A stretch of DNA of 64,000 nt from Pirellulimonas nuda. Lineage in GTDB: Bacteria > Planctomycetota > Planctomycetia > Pirellulales > Lacipirellulaceae. Shown piece by piece: positions 43,590-51,483 of the stretch. The position numbers and the translations under genes were made by a program. Within the stretch, counting starts at the first letter, position 1, and every line of letters starts with the position of its first letter. The notes under the pieces are model-generated. The model saw only the letters and a list, made by a program, of their open reading frames with translations. It was not told the origin of the DNA and made no database searches. The stretch is from NCBI RefSeq assembly GCF_007750855.1, contig NZ_CP036291.1:5678905-5742904 (forward strand), in the 5' to 3' direction.

Positions 43590-45506
43590 ATGCCCTACCG
43601 CTCCCTCCGCCATTGCACCGACGACCTCGCCAAGCACGGCAGGCTCGTGCGCATCGACGCGGAGGTCGACGCCAACCTTGAAGTCGCCGCGATCCACCGC
43701 CGGGTGTTCGCCGCGGGGGGGCCCGCGCTGCTGTTCTCGCGCGTGCGGGGCTGCCGCTTCCCGATGGCGAGCAACCTGTTCGGCACGCTCGAGCGGTCGC
43801 GGTTCATGTTCCGCGACGCGTACGAGCGGGTGAGCCGGTTGATCGAGCTGAAGATCGACCCAACGCAGGCGCTCAAGAGCCCGCTGCGTTACGCCTCGGC
43901 CCCGCTCGCTGCGCTCTCGATGCTGCCAAGGTATGTGGGCGACGGCCCCATTACCGCCGGCACGTGCCGGGTGTCGGAGCTTCCTCAGCAGGTGAGCTGG
44001 CCGCGCGACGGGGGCGCGTTCGTCACGCTGCCTCAGGTCTACACCGAAGACCCCCGCGCGGCGGGGCTCGGCAAGTCGAACCTCGGGATGTACCGCATCC
44101 AGCTCTCCGGCGGCGACTACGCGCAAGACGAAGAAATCGGCCTGCACTACCAGTTGCACCGCTCGATCGGCGTGCACCAGGCCGCCGCGATGCGGGCCGG
44201 CAAGCCGTTTCCGGTGAACGTGTTCGTCGGCGGGCCGCCGGCGATGATGCTGGCGGCCGTGATGCCGCTCCCCGAGGGGATGAGCGAGCTTGGCTTCGCC
44301 GGCGCGTTGGGGGGGCGGCGGGTCCGCATGGTCCGCCGCGCCGGGGGGCTGCCGATGCACGCCGACGCAGACTTCGCGATCTGCGGCACGGTGGTCGACG
44401 GGCTGATGAAGCCCGAGGGGCCGTTCGGCGACCACCTGGGCTACTACAGCCTCCGGCACCCGTTCCCCGTGCTGCGGGTCGAGCGGGTCTACTGCCGCAA
44501 GGACGCCATCTGGCCCTTCACCGTGGTGGGGCGACCGCCGCAGGAAGACACCGCCTTTGGCCAGTTGATCCACGACCTCACCGGGCCGATCATCCCCAGC
44601 GTGCTGCCCGGCATCCACGGCGTCCACGCGGTGGACGCCGCCGGCGTCCACCCGCTGCTGCTGGCTATCGGCAGCGAGCGTTACATGCCGTTCATGGCCG
44701 AGGCGCGGCCGCAAGAGCTGCTCACGCAGGCGAGCGCCATCCTCGGCCAGGGGCAGCTTTCGCTCGCCAAGTTCTTGCTGATCGCCGCCCACAACGACGA
44801 CCCCCAGCTCGACATCCACGACCTGCGGGCGTTCTTTGCGCACGTGCTGAGCCGGGCCGACTGGACCCGCGACCTGCACTTCCAGACCCAGACCACCATC
44901 GACACGCTCGACTACTCGGGCGACGCCCTGAACGCCGGCTCGAAGCTGGTGATCGCCGCGGCCGGCCCGCCGAGGTTCGAACTGGCGAGCGACGTGCCGC
45001 ACGACCTCAGGCTGCCCGACGGGTTCTCAGACCCGCACCTGGTGATGCCGGGCGTGCTCGCGATCCGCGGCCCGGGGCTCCCCAAGCCCTCCTTCGACTA
45101 CGACGCCGTTCACCGCGGCGCGCTCAGCGGCCAAGCGATGCAGGCCGCGGCGCTCGGCCAGGCGACCTCCGAGGCCAGCCGCACCATGGAGCGGTTCTGT
45201 GCGCGGGTCCCGCTCGAGCACCCGCTGAACCGCTTCCGCTTGCTGCTGATTGTCGACGACCCCGCCATGACGGCCGCCTCGCTTGAGAACTTTGCGTGGG
45301 TCGCCTTCACCCGCGCCAACCCCGCCGCGGACGTGTACGGCGTCGGCGCCTTCACCCATCAGAAGCACTGGGGCTGCCGCGGCGTGCTGGTGCTCGACGC
45401 CCGCATCAAGCCCCACCACGCGCCGGTGCTGGAGGAAGACCCGGCGGTAACGCGGCGGATCGAGGCCCTGGCGGTCGCCGGTGGTCCTTTGGCGGGGTTG
45501 TGGTGA
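43590..45506 (+). CDS. UbiD family decarboxylase
   Basis: A 638-residue prenylated-FMN-dependent decarboxylase. UbiD blocks: an N-terminal LxxHGRLVRIDAEVD, NLFGTLERSRFMF, the central GMYRIQLSGGDYAQDEEIGLHY region (binding), PEGMSELGFAGAL, KPEGPFGDHLGYYSLRHPFP and the active-site E-R-E region. It is larger than E. coli UbiD (about 500 residues) and belongs to the long subgroup of about 610-640 residues seen in planctomycetes and Bacteroidetes, possibly in menaquinone or aromatic acid metabolism. The UbiX prenyltransferase needed for the cofactor is not in the window. Confidence 0.92.
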   Translation: MPYRSLRHCTDDLAKHGRLVRIDAEVDANLEVAAIHRRVFAAGGPALLFSRVRGCRFPMASNLFGTLERSRFMFRDAYERVSRLIELKIDPTQALKSPLRYASAPLAALSMLPRYVGDGPITAGTCRVSELPQQVSWPRDGGAFVTLPQVYTEDPRAAGLGKSNLGMYRIQLSGGDYAQDEEIGLHYQLHRSIGVHQAAAMRAGKPFPVNVFVGGPPAMMLAAVMPLPEGMSELGFAGALGGRRVRMVRRAGGLPMHADADFAICGTVVDGLMKPEGPFGDHLGYYSLRHPFPVLRVERVYCRKDAIWPFTVVGRPPQEDTAFGQLIHDLTGPIIPSVLPGIHGVHAVDAAGVHPLLLAIGSERYMPFMAEARPQELLTQASAILGQGQLSLAKFLLIAAHNDDPQLDIHDLRAFFAHVLSRADWTRDLHFQTQTTIDTLDYSGDALNAGSKLVIAAAGPPRFELASDVPHDLRLPDGFSDPHLVMPGVLAIRGPGLPKPSFDYDAVHRGALSGQAMQAAALGQATSEASRTMERFCARVPLEHPLNRFRLLLIVDDPAMTAASLENFAWVAFTRANPAADVYGVGAFTHQKHWGCRGVLVLDARIKPHHAPVLEEDPAVTRRIEALAVAGGPLAGLW

Positions 45507-45564
45507 CTAGTGAATGGTGAGTGGTGAATAGTATGCTTCGCATCCACCTTCCACCTTCCACCTC

Positions 45565-45604
45565 TCACCACTCACCACTCACCACTCACCACTCACCACT
45601 CACT
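45565..45604. repeat. Heptanucleotide tandem repeat TCACCAC
   Basis: Five perfect TCACCAC units (45565-45599) plus a partial one, 4 nt before the start of the short prepilin-peptidase gene. Complementary GGTGAGTGGTGA lies upstream near 45514-45526, so the region can fold back. Confidence 0.9.
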
Positions 45605-45607
45605 CCC

Positions 45608-45913
45608 ATGCCCGACGCCCAATGGTGGGTCATCGTCATCTGGATCGCGCTGGTCGGCGGCTGCATCGGCAGCTTCTTCAACGTGGTGCTCTACCGGCTG
45701 CCGCGTGGCGAGAGCGTCGTCTGGCCCGGCAGCCACTGCCCCAAGTGCAACCACGCCATCCGCGCACGGCACAACCTGCCGGTGCTAGGCTGGTTGATGC
45801 TCCGCGGCAAGTGCTACGACTGCAAAGCGCCGATCTCCGTGCGCTACCCGCTGATCGAGGCCGCGTTTGCTGCGGTGGCGGTGGCGATCGCCCTGGCGAC
45901 CCCTTGGTTGTGA
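45608..45913 (+). CDS. Stand-alone prepilin peptidase N-terminal (DiS_P_DiS) domain protein
   Basis: 101 residues from ATG 45608. A helix (about 7-24) runs into GSFFNVVLYRLPRGES, then the zinc-binding tetracysteine HCPKCNHAIRARHNLPVLGW...CYDCKAPISVRYPLIE. These are the hallmarks of the N-terminal domain of type IV prepilin peptidase/N-methylase (PilD, A24). The aspartyl peptidase membrane domain (GxGD motif) that should follow is absent; the frame ends 3 residues after a last helix. It may be a domain made as a separate subunit, or a remnant. The pseudopilin operon lies 3.5 kb away. Confidence 0.8.
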   Translation: MPDAQWWVIVIWIALVGGCIGSFFNVVLYRLPRGESVVWPGSHCPKCNHAIRARHNLPVLGWLMLRGKCYDCKAPISVRYPLIEAAFAAVAVAIALATPWL

Positions 45914-45921
45914 GGGACGAA

Positions 45922-46081
45922 GGAACCGCCAAGACGCCACGACAAGAATGGGACGCGGATCTTCGCTGATTACGCGGATAGGACTTGATTCAACCGAAAG
46001 CCAATCCGTGCAAATCAGCGTCATCCGCCACGATCCGCGTTCCATTCTTCAATATGGCGCTCGTGGCGTCTTGGCGGTTCC
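45922..46081. repeat. Nested composite inverted repeat (160 bp)
   Basis: Outer arms GGAACCGCCAAGACGCCACG and its perfect complement ending GGCGGTTCC enclose an inner palindrome ATGGGACGCGGATCTTCGCT / GCGTCATCC...GATCCGCGTTCCAT. The inner arms belong to the same type as 28581-28674. Confidence 0.85.
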
Positions 46082-46133
46082 CCGTTTAGACTGACCACTC
46101 ATTCACTCGCTCCTCACCCCTCGCCCCGAAAAT

Positions 46134-47519
46134 ATGCCCAAGCTCACCTTCCACGGCGCCGCTCAAACCGTCACCGGCTCGAAGTACCTGCTCGAGGCGG
46201 GCGACACCAAGGTGCTGGTCGACTGCGGGTTGTTCCAGGGCCTCAAAGAGCTGCGGGAGCGCAACTGGGCGCCGACGCCGTTCGACGTGAAGTCGCTCGA
46301 CGCGGTAATGCTCACCCACGCCCACCTCGACCACGTCGGCTACCTGCCCAAGGTGGTGCGAGAGGGGTTCAACCACAAGGTGTTCTGCACCGAGGCGACC
46401 GCCGAGCTGGGCGAGATCATCCTCCGCGACTCCGCCAAGATCCAAGAGCAAGACGCCGAGTACGCCAACAAGAAGGGTTACTCGAAGCACAAGCCGGCGC
46501 TGCCCCTCTACACGGGGCGCGACGTCGACAAGACCGTCAAGCTCTTCCGCCACGTCCGCCGCGAGACGTGGACCCAGATCGCCGGTCCGATCTGGGCCCG
46601 CCTGCACGACGCCGGCCACCTGCTGGGCTCGAACATGATCGAGGTCGAGGTGCGAGAAGACGGCAAGACCACTCGCATCCTCTTCTCCGGCGACGTCGGC
46701 CGCTACGACGGGCCGTTGTACCACGACCCAGAGCCCCCCCACCCCTGCGACTACTTGGTGTGCGAAAGCACCTACGGCAACCGCGACCACCCGGAGAGCG
46801 ACTTGAAGCAGGCGCTGGCCGACGTGGTGCAGCGTTCCCTCAAGCGTGGCGGCGTGATGCTGATGGCGTCGTTCGCGGTGGGCCGGGCGCAGCAGCTCAT
46901 CTACCTGCTGCAGGTGCTCAAGTGCGAGGGAAGAATCCCCGACCTCCCCATCTACCTCGACAGCCCCATGGCGGCCGACGCGACCGAGATCTACCGCAGC
47001 CACGCGATCGACCACGACCTCAGCGAGGGCGAGATGTGCGGCGACCGCCCCGTGCTCGGCGGCCCCGCGGTGCACCTGTGCCGCAGCCCCGACGAGTCGA
47101 AGGCGCTCAACCGGATCACCGGCGGCGCGGTGATCATCGCCTCGAGCGGCATGATGACCGGAGGGCGGATCATCCACCACCTCAAACGCCGCCTCTCGGA
47201 CCCCACGACCACCATCGTCATCGGCGGCTACCAAGCGATCGGCACCCGCGGCCGAGCGCTCGACGAGGGCGCCCCCTTCCTCCGCATGCACGGCCAGGAG
47301 ATCCCGGTCAAGGCCGCCATCGAAAAAGTCCCCGGCCTCAGCGGCCACGCCGACCGCACCGGCCTGCTGCGGTGGCTCAAAGACTTGCCGGAGCCGAAGC
47401 ACACGTTCTTGACGCATGGCGAGCCCGATAGCGCCGAGGCGCTCGCCGAGACGTTGCGCGGAGAACGCGGCTGGGAAGTGAGTGTGCCGGCGATGGGGGA
47501 GAGCGTGGAGCTGGGGTAG
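46134..47519 (+). CDS. Beta-CASP metallo-beta-lactamase-fold RNA nuclease
   Basis: 461 residues. The metallo-beta-lactamase core has LTHAHLDHVGYLP (HxHxDH), then RLHDAGHLLGS and ILFSGDVGRYD (ligands). The beta-CASP insert has LVCESTYGNRDH, MLMASFAVGRAQQLIYLL, IYLDSPMA and IIASSGMMTGGRI, followed by a C-terminal RNA-specificity end GLSGHADRTGLLRWL and LTHGEPDSAEAL. This is the YSH1/CPSF73-like family acting on RNA; bacterial members are predicted exo/endoribonucleases. Every metal ligand is in place. Confidence 0.93.
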   Translation: MPKLTFHGAAQTVTGSKYLLEAGDTKVLVDCGLFQGLKELRERNWAPTPFDVKSLDAVMLTHAHLDHVGYLPKVVREGFNHKVFCTEATAELGEIILRDSAKIQEQDAEYANKKGYSKHKPALPLYTGRDVDKTVKLFRHVRRETWTQIAGPIWARLHDAGHLLGSNMIEVEVREDGKTTRILFSGDVGRYDGPLYHDPEPPHPCDYLVCESTYGNRDHPESDLKQALADVVQRSLKRGGVMLMASFAVGRAQQLIYLLQVLKCEGRIPDLPIYLDSPMAADATEIYRSHAIDHDLSEGEMCGDRPVLGGPAVHLCRSPDESKALNRITGGAVIIASSGMMTGGRIIHHLKRRLSDPTTTIVIGGYQAIGTRGRALDEGAPFLRMHGQEIPVKAAIEKVPGLSGHADRTGLLRWLKDLPEPKHTFLTHGEPDSAEALAETLRGERGWEVSVPAMGESVELG

Positions 47520-47592
47520 GTAAGGCTGAACCGAAAGCAGTTGATTGGAAATCACGTCACCTTTGAGCCGCAAATCTGGAAATGAAATTGCG

Positions 47593-48183
47593 ATGAACTC
47601 GACACAAGCGATACTTTTCGGCAATACGCTACTGCTTGGGTGTTGCTGTTACGTAACCATTTTACCTGGTTGCGAATCGCACTCCCAGAAAGCTGAGGAA
47701 TCGCCTACCCAAAAGGAAGCCCCCACGCAGCAACTGGCAGAAGTTGACGCGAGCATCGATGAGTCACCGGCAGTGACGACGGTGCATCAGCGCATCCAAG
47801 ACATTGAGTTCGACACGCCAGAAGGCTGGCAAGTGGGTAGGACAAACACCCCCGCAACGAAGCTCTTCCTTTTCGTGCCTGATGACAAGGGCGGAGCCAG
47901 GGGAATGCTCAAGGTGGACGTTGGCAAACCCGTTGAGCAGAACTTCGCGGCAATCGTCAAAGGCATGGATGGCCGATTTCAAGGTTCGTCGGAAGAACTC
48001 GTTCCCGGCCAAATAGCCATAACGTCTACGGACTCAAGTTCGCTAGCGTTGCCCCGCTACATTTTTTCTGTGCTGGTGAACGGCCAGGTGTACCTTGTGT
48101 TCATCGCATCTGACGGCAAAGACATTGCCGACGAAGCAAAGCAAGTCGTACGTAAAACACTTCGCGTAACGACCGGTGAATGA
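47593..48183 (+). CDS. Predicted lipoprotein of unknown function, atypically low GC
   Basis: 196 residues from ATG 47593 (TTG 47545 is possible). A hydrophobic N-terminus with Cys residues (GNTLLLGCCCYVTILPGC) suggests a lipoprotein signal, with lipidation at one of the Cys in LLGC or LPGC. After a polar linker the domain from about residue 70 contains FDTPEGWQVG and VFIASDGKDIADEAKQVV, resembling small exported PsbP/DUF-type beta domains of the form seen in pepSY-like proteins; I do not name a family. Base and codon use are clearly less GC-rich than the neighbours, suggesting later acquisition. Confidence 0.68.
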   Translation: MNSTQAILFGNTLLLGCCCYVTILPGCESHSQKAEESPTQKEAPTQQLAEVDASIDESPAVTTVHQRIQDIEFDTPEGWQVGRTNTPATKLFLFVPDDKGGARGMLKVDVGKPVEQNFAAIVKGMDGRFQGSSEELVPGQIAITSTDSSSLALPRYIFSVLVNGQVYLVFIASDGKDIADEAKQVVRKTLRVTTGE

Positions 48184-48233
48184 CTGCTATACTCCGATCG
48201 CGGCGACGAGATTCGACTCGCTTACCCGCTCCA

Positions 48234-48272
48234 CCCCCTCCCCTAACCCCTCGCCCCTAAAAGGGGAGGGGG
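48234..48272. repeat. Inverted repeat CCCCCTCCCCT...AGGGGAGGGGG
   Basis: An 11-bp perfect palindrome around TAACCCCTCGCCCCTAA. This C-rich CCCTAACCCCTCGCCCC type is a common intergenic repeat in bacteria. It lies upstream of the LOG-family gene. Confidence 0.75.
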
Positions 48273-48305
48273 ATGCGTTCCCTCCCACGGACAACCAACC
48301 ACCCC

Positions 48306-49193
48306 ATGTCATCCCCCAACGAGTTCACCCTCGACGCCCACCACGAGCACCTTCCCCCCGCGGTCGAGGCGAACCGGCAAGCGATCCTGAGCGCCCCCAG
48401 CTACGTGTTGGCGGAGAAGGACGCGATGTTCCTTAAGCGCACCGACATGCGCCCGGTGCGGATGCAGCTTGAGCTGCAGAAGACCGAGATGCTGATGCAG
48501 CAAGAACAGGTCGCTTCAACGGTGGTGGTGTTCGGCGGGACCCAGATCGTGACCCGCGGGGCCGCCCAGGCGAAACTCGAGCTTGCCCAGCGGCAACTCG
48601 AGGGCGACCCGGAAAACGAGCGCCTCAAACGCGGTGTGTTCCGCGCAGAACGGGTGCTAGCCAAGAGCCATTTCTACGACCACGCCCTCGAGTTCGGCAA
48701 GCTGGTGTCGCAGCGGTGCCAGCTCGACGGGAAGTGCGAGTTTGTCGTCACAACCGGCGGCGGCCCCGGCGTGATGGAGGCGGCCAACCGCGGCGCGTTC
48801 GAGGTGGGCGCCAAGAACATCGGCCTGAACATCGAGCTGCCCCACGAGCAAGAACCCAACCCCTACATCACGCCGGAGCTCTGCTTCCAGTTCCACTACT
48901 TCGCGATGCGCAAGTTCCACTTCATCCTGCGGGCCGCGGCGCTGGTGGTGTTCCCCGGTGGCTTCGGCACGCTCGACGAGCTGTTCAACACGCTCTGCTT
49001 GCGCCAGACGGGCCGGATGCAGGCGATCCCGATCATCCTGTACGGGCGCGAGTACTGGGACAGCATCCTCGACCTCCCCAAGCTTGCCGACGAAGGGGTG
49101 ATCGCGGACGAGCACCTAGAACTGGTGAGCTACGCCGAAACCCCCGAGCAGGCATGGGGCATCATCTCGGCGTTTCATGGCCTAGAGAGTTAG
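48306..49193 (+). CDS. LOG-family (TIGR00730-like) protein
   Basis: 295 residues from ATG 48306. The LOG/lysine-decarboxylase-like fold is marked by VVVFGGTQIV, VVTTGGGPGVMEAANRGAFEV and VVFPGGFGTLDELFNTLCL (PGGxGTxxE). The family hydrolyses cytokinin-type or purine nucleotide 5'-monophosphates to the free base; many bacterial members are AMP/GMP nucleosidases. An N-terminal helical extension of about 90 residues, with KTEMLMQQEQ, is longer than in the plant LOG type and fits the PpnN-like/large subgroup. Confidence 0.87.
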   Translation: MSSPNEFTLDAHHEHLPPAVEANRQAILSAPSYVLAEKDAMFLKRTDMRPVRMQLELQKTEMLMQQEQVASTVVVFGGTQIVTRGAAQAKLELAQRQLEGDPENERLKRGVFRAERVLAKSHFYDHALEFGKLVSQRCQLDGKCEFVVTTGGGPGVMEAANRGAFEVGAKNIGLNIELPHEQEPNPYITPELCFQFHYFAMRKFHFILRAAALVVFPGGFGTLDELFNTLCLRQTGRMQAIPIILYGREYWDSILDLPKLADEGVIADEHLELVSYAETPEQAWGIISAFHGLES

Positions 49194-49239
49194 CCACAGA
49201 GCCTCAGAAATCGCAGAGACGGACGGAGAACGATAGATA

Positions 49240-49366
49240 GCCACGAACAGGCGCGAGAAGGCACAATGTAAGGAAGGGGAAAGTCGACGACCGACATGCC
49301 GGTAGGTACCGCCCAGCCGTAAGCAGCCGGCGGCTTTCTTTGTGCCTTCTTGTGCCTCTTCGTGGC
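49240..49366. repeat. Inverted repeat between convergent genes (GCCACGA type)
   Basis: GCCACGAACAGGCGCGAGAA runs into GGCACAA; the right side is TTTGTGCCTTCTTGTGCC then TCTTCGTGGC, an imperfect complement of about 27 nt. It lies between the convergent LOG and DUF1559-operon stops and could end both transcripts. Confidence 0.75.
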
Positions 49367-49415
49367 AATCGTCCGTCGCACTTCTTGCACCGTGGTCGCT
49401 GGGTTGAACCCTGCC

Positions 49416-49817
49416 TCAGTAGGCCCGCACCCGCAGCGCGATCGCTACGGCCAGCGGCACCACGACGGCCACTCCCTGCCCCGCCAGCCCAGCGGGTGAG
49501 TTGGAGATGAGCAAGGCGGCCAGCGCCACCACAGCGCCGGCGGCCGCTCCCAGCATAGCGCCGCGTCCGGGTTTCGTCCCCCCCGAGCCCGCCACGGCGC
49601 CGATCAACGCCCCCAGTGTCATCACGACACTCAATGCCGCCGCAGCCGCCTCGGGGTCTTGCTGCACAAGCTTATCGATCGAGATCCCGCGTGGGTTCAC
49701 ACAGGCCAGCAGCGACGCAACCGCCGCCGTCGCCCAGATCGCGGTGATCAGGGCAAAGCTCGATCCGGCCTGGCCGGGGGACGGACCTTCTTGTCGCGGT
49801 GTCGTGGGTGTGCTCAT
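49416..49817 (-). CDS. Small membrane protein at the end of the pseudopilin operon
   Basis: 133 residues from ATG 49817. A polar, Pro/Gln-rich N-terminus (residues 1-20) precedes a first helix (about 21-40). The helices at about 62-82, 86-106 and 112-130 are Ala/Val/Gly-rich. No family I can name. It starts 11 nt after the DUF1559 stop and is therefore probably the last gene of the secretion operon. Confidence 0.65.
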   Translation of the reverse strand: MSTPTTPRQEGPSPGQAGSSFALITAIWATAAVASLLACVNPRGISIDKLVQQDPEAAAAALSVVMTLGALIGAVAGSGGTKPGRGAMLGAAAGAVVALAALLISNSPAGLAGQGVAVVVPLAVAIALRVRAY

Positions 49818-49828
49818 GCGATCTGCTC

Positions 49829-50992
49829 CTACCAGGCCCCGTTCTCGATCATCTCGCCATCGCCCCGGTTGGCGAGCTGGCGGAGGACCTTGGGGTCGGT
49901 GTCGGCAGACAAGTACTCGATGTGACCATCCGCGAAGGAGAACTGGGCGCCCCCGGGGTGCCGGCTGCTAAAGCCCCCCACACGCAGCGGATTGGCCGTG
50001 TCGCCCCCCAGCGTGATCCACGGGTCGAGCTGCCGCTCGGGCTTGCCGCGGGCCGGTTGGTCGCCCGCGGGCGCCGCGGCGTCGTTCTCGGTTTCCTCCT
50101 CGGTCTGGTTGTCCAAACCGTTCGCGGCGGCGTCGTCTCCGCTGACGTCTTCTCCGCTGGCGTCTGTTTCGCTGGCGTCTGTTTCGCTGTTCTCTAGGAA
50201 CCCGTCGGACGGGTCGGCCTCGTCGGCGTCCTGCATCGGATCGAACGAGAAGTCGGTACCGAATTCATCGGCCGACGTCATCGCGTACTCGGTCCACGGG
50301 GTCTCGCCATTGATCAAGTCGCGGTAGGCCTGCCGCCCGGCGTCGATATCGAAGTTGATCGCCGGCCCCAGGTTCCGCAGGCTCGCCGGCGTGCCGGTGA
50401 TCCAGCCGAGCGTGGTGGCGGTATACGGCGTCTTCTCGCCCAGCAGCAGCGTGTAGCCGGCGCCGTCCATCAGGTCTTCGAACCTCACTCGGCTGTTGAG
50501 GTAGAGGACGCCGGTGTTGTTGACGTCGATCGGCGTCTCCCGGTGGTGGTGCACGCCGGCGTAGGTTGAGTAGGGCCCCTCGTCGCCCGGGTACGACGGG
50601 CACATCAGCATCGAAACAATCGACTGCCGCACGGCGTTGTTTGCCTTGTGGTAGGCGCCCACCTTCCAGTCCATCTTCTCGTGGCGGACCTGCTCGCCAA
50701 AGTAGGGGAGCACCCGGGCGATCCAGCCCTTGTGGTCGCCGCTGGGGAGGTTCTGAATGGGACCCGTCGGGTTGGTGGAACCCGCGGGGAAGTGCTCGTG
50801 AGCCATGTCGTAGTTGTGAACCGCCAGGGTGAGCTGGCGGAGCTGGTTCTGGCAGCTCGAGCGCCGCGCCGCCTCACGGGCCGCCTGCACCGCGGGCAGC
50901 AGCAGCGCCACTAAGATGCCGATGATGGCGATGACTACCAACAGCTCGACCAGGGTGAATGCTTTGATTGGCGGCGTCTTGGTGTGGGGCAT
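49829..50992 (-). CDS. DUF1559 pseudopilin with acidic insert
   Basis: 387 residues from ATG 50992; the frame extending upstream is not used. The prepilin leader MPHTKTPPIKA is followed by FTLVELLVVIAIIGILVALL, so cleavage is after Ala (Gly is usual), and methylation would be at Phe. Then come AAREAARRSSCQNQLRQL and the DUF1559 body with ENHxxxPG-like HFPAGS, TLLLGE and the C-terminal HPGGAQFSFADGHIEYLS (H-x9-DG motif). The middle (about 225-315) carries an unusual stretch rich in Asp/Glu/Ser/Ala. Dozens of DUF1559 paralogues occur per planctomycete genome; they are thought to be pseudopilins or surface-layer-like. Confidence 0.9.
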   Translation of the reverse strand: MPHTKTPPIKAFTLVELLVVIAIIGILVALLLPAVQAAREAARRSSCQNQLRQLTLAVHNYDMAHEHFPAGSTNPTGPIQNLPSGDHKGWIARVLPYFGEQVRHEKMDWKVGAYHKANNAVRQSIVSMLMCPSYPGDEGPYSTYAGVHHHRETPIDVNNTGVLYLNSRVRFEDLMDGAGYTLLLGEKTPYTATTLGWITGTPASLRNLGPAINFDIDAGRQAYRDLINGETPWTEYAMTSADEFGTDFSFDPMQDADEADPSDGFLENSETDASETDASGEDVSGDDAAANGLDNQTEEETENDAAAPAGDQPARGKPERQLDPWITLGGDTANPLRVGGFSSRHPGGAQFSFADGHIEYLSADTDPKVLRQLANRGDGEMIENGAW

Positions 50993-51078
50993 CGTCGGAT
51001 TTCTGGGGATGGAGTGGAAGGGCCTTTCTAGGCTCAAAGATTGCAAATCGACGAATCGAATACGTCTGCTGGCGGCTT

Positions 51079-51483
51079 TCAATCGTCTCTATCGGGCAAG
51101 GCTTCTGCGGCGAGCATCGCCCGCCGCGTGACTCGCACGCGCACAGCGTCTCCCGGCGGGATCGCCACGCGCACCGTAAGCTCGTCCTCATCAAGCTGAA
51201 TCGCGACCTCGGCGTCTTCGCCGCCACGCAACTCGCTGGCCGGCACACGCCATGTCTCGCCATCATAGGCCTTGTCTAGCAAAACCTGCACGCGCGCCCG
51301 GGCAACGCCGGCCGTCGCCAGCCAGTCGGCCTGCACCTGCAAGTGGGCAAGCCGCGTCTGACGCGAGCGTCGCAGCGCCGAGGCGGTCCACGTAGAAGCG
51401 AGCGCCGCCACGACCGCCAGCACCGCGACCACGACAAAGATCGTAGCGCCACGACGGCCGACTTGGCTGGTAGCGTGCATCAT
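51079..51483 (-). CDS. Pseudopilin-like protein, GspK/PilX type
   Basis: 134 residues from ATG 51483, overlapping the upstream stop by 4 nt. The N-terminus is RRGATIFVVVAVLAVVAALA, a hydrophobic helix after a Gly, like minor pilins (no Glu at +5; K/X types often lack it). The rest is short, with a basic Arg-rich segment and QADWLATAGVARARVQ resembling the helix of PilX/GspK proteins. A minor-pseudopilin role at the pilus tip is inferred from the operon position. Gene order after it is the DUF1559 pseudopilin (86 nt). Confidence 0.7.
   Translation of the reverse strand: MMHATSQVGRRGATIFVVVAVLAVVAALASTWTASALRRSRQTRLAHLQVQADWLATAGVARARVQVLLDKAYDGETWRVPASELRGGEDAEVAIQLDEDELTVRVAIPPGDAVRVRVTRRAMLAAEALPDRDD

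Noticed and set aside
43554-45002. 482-codon minus-strand open frame
   Set aside because: Antisense to the UbiD gene; no family features.
45565-45604. Short tandem array considered as CRISPR or origin iterons
   Set aside because: Heptamers without spacers, no DnaA boxes and no cas or replication genes nearby.
46086-47624. 512-codon minus-strand open frame
   Set aside because: Antisense to the beta-CASP nuclease; composition typical of a shadow in GC-rich DNA.
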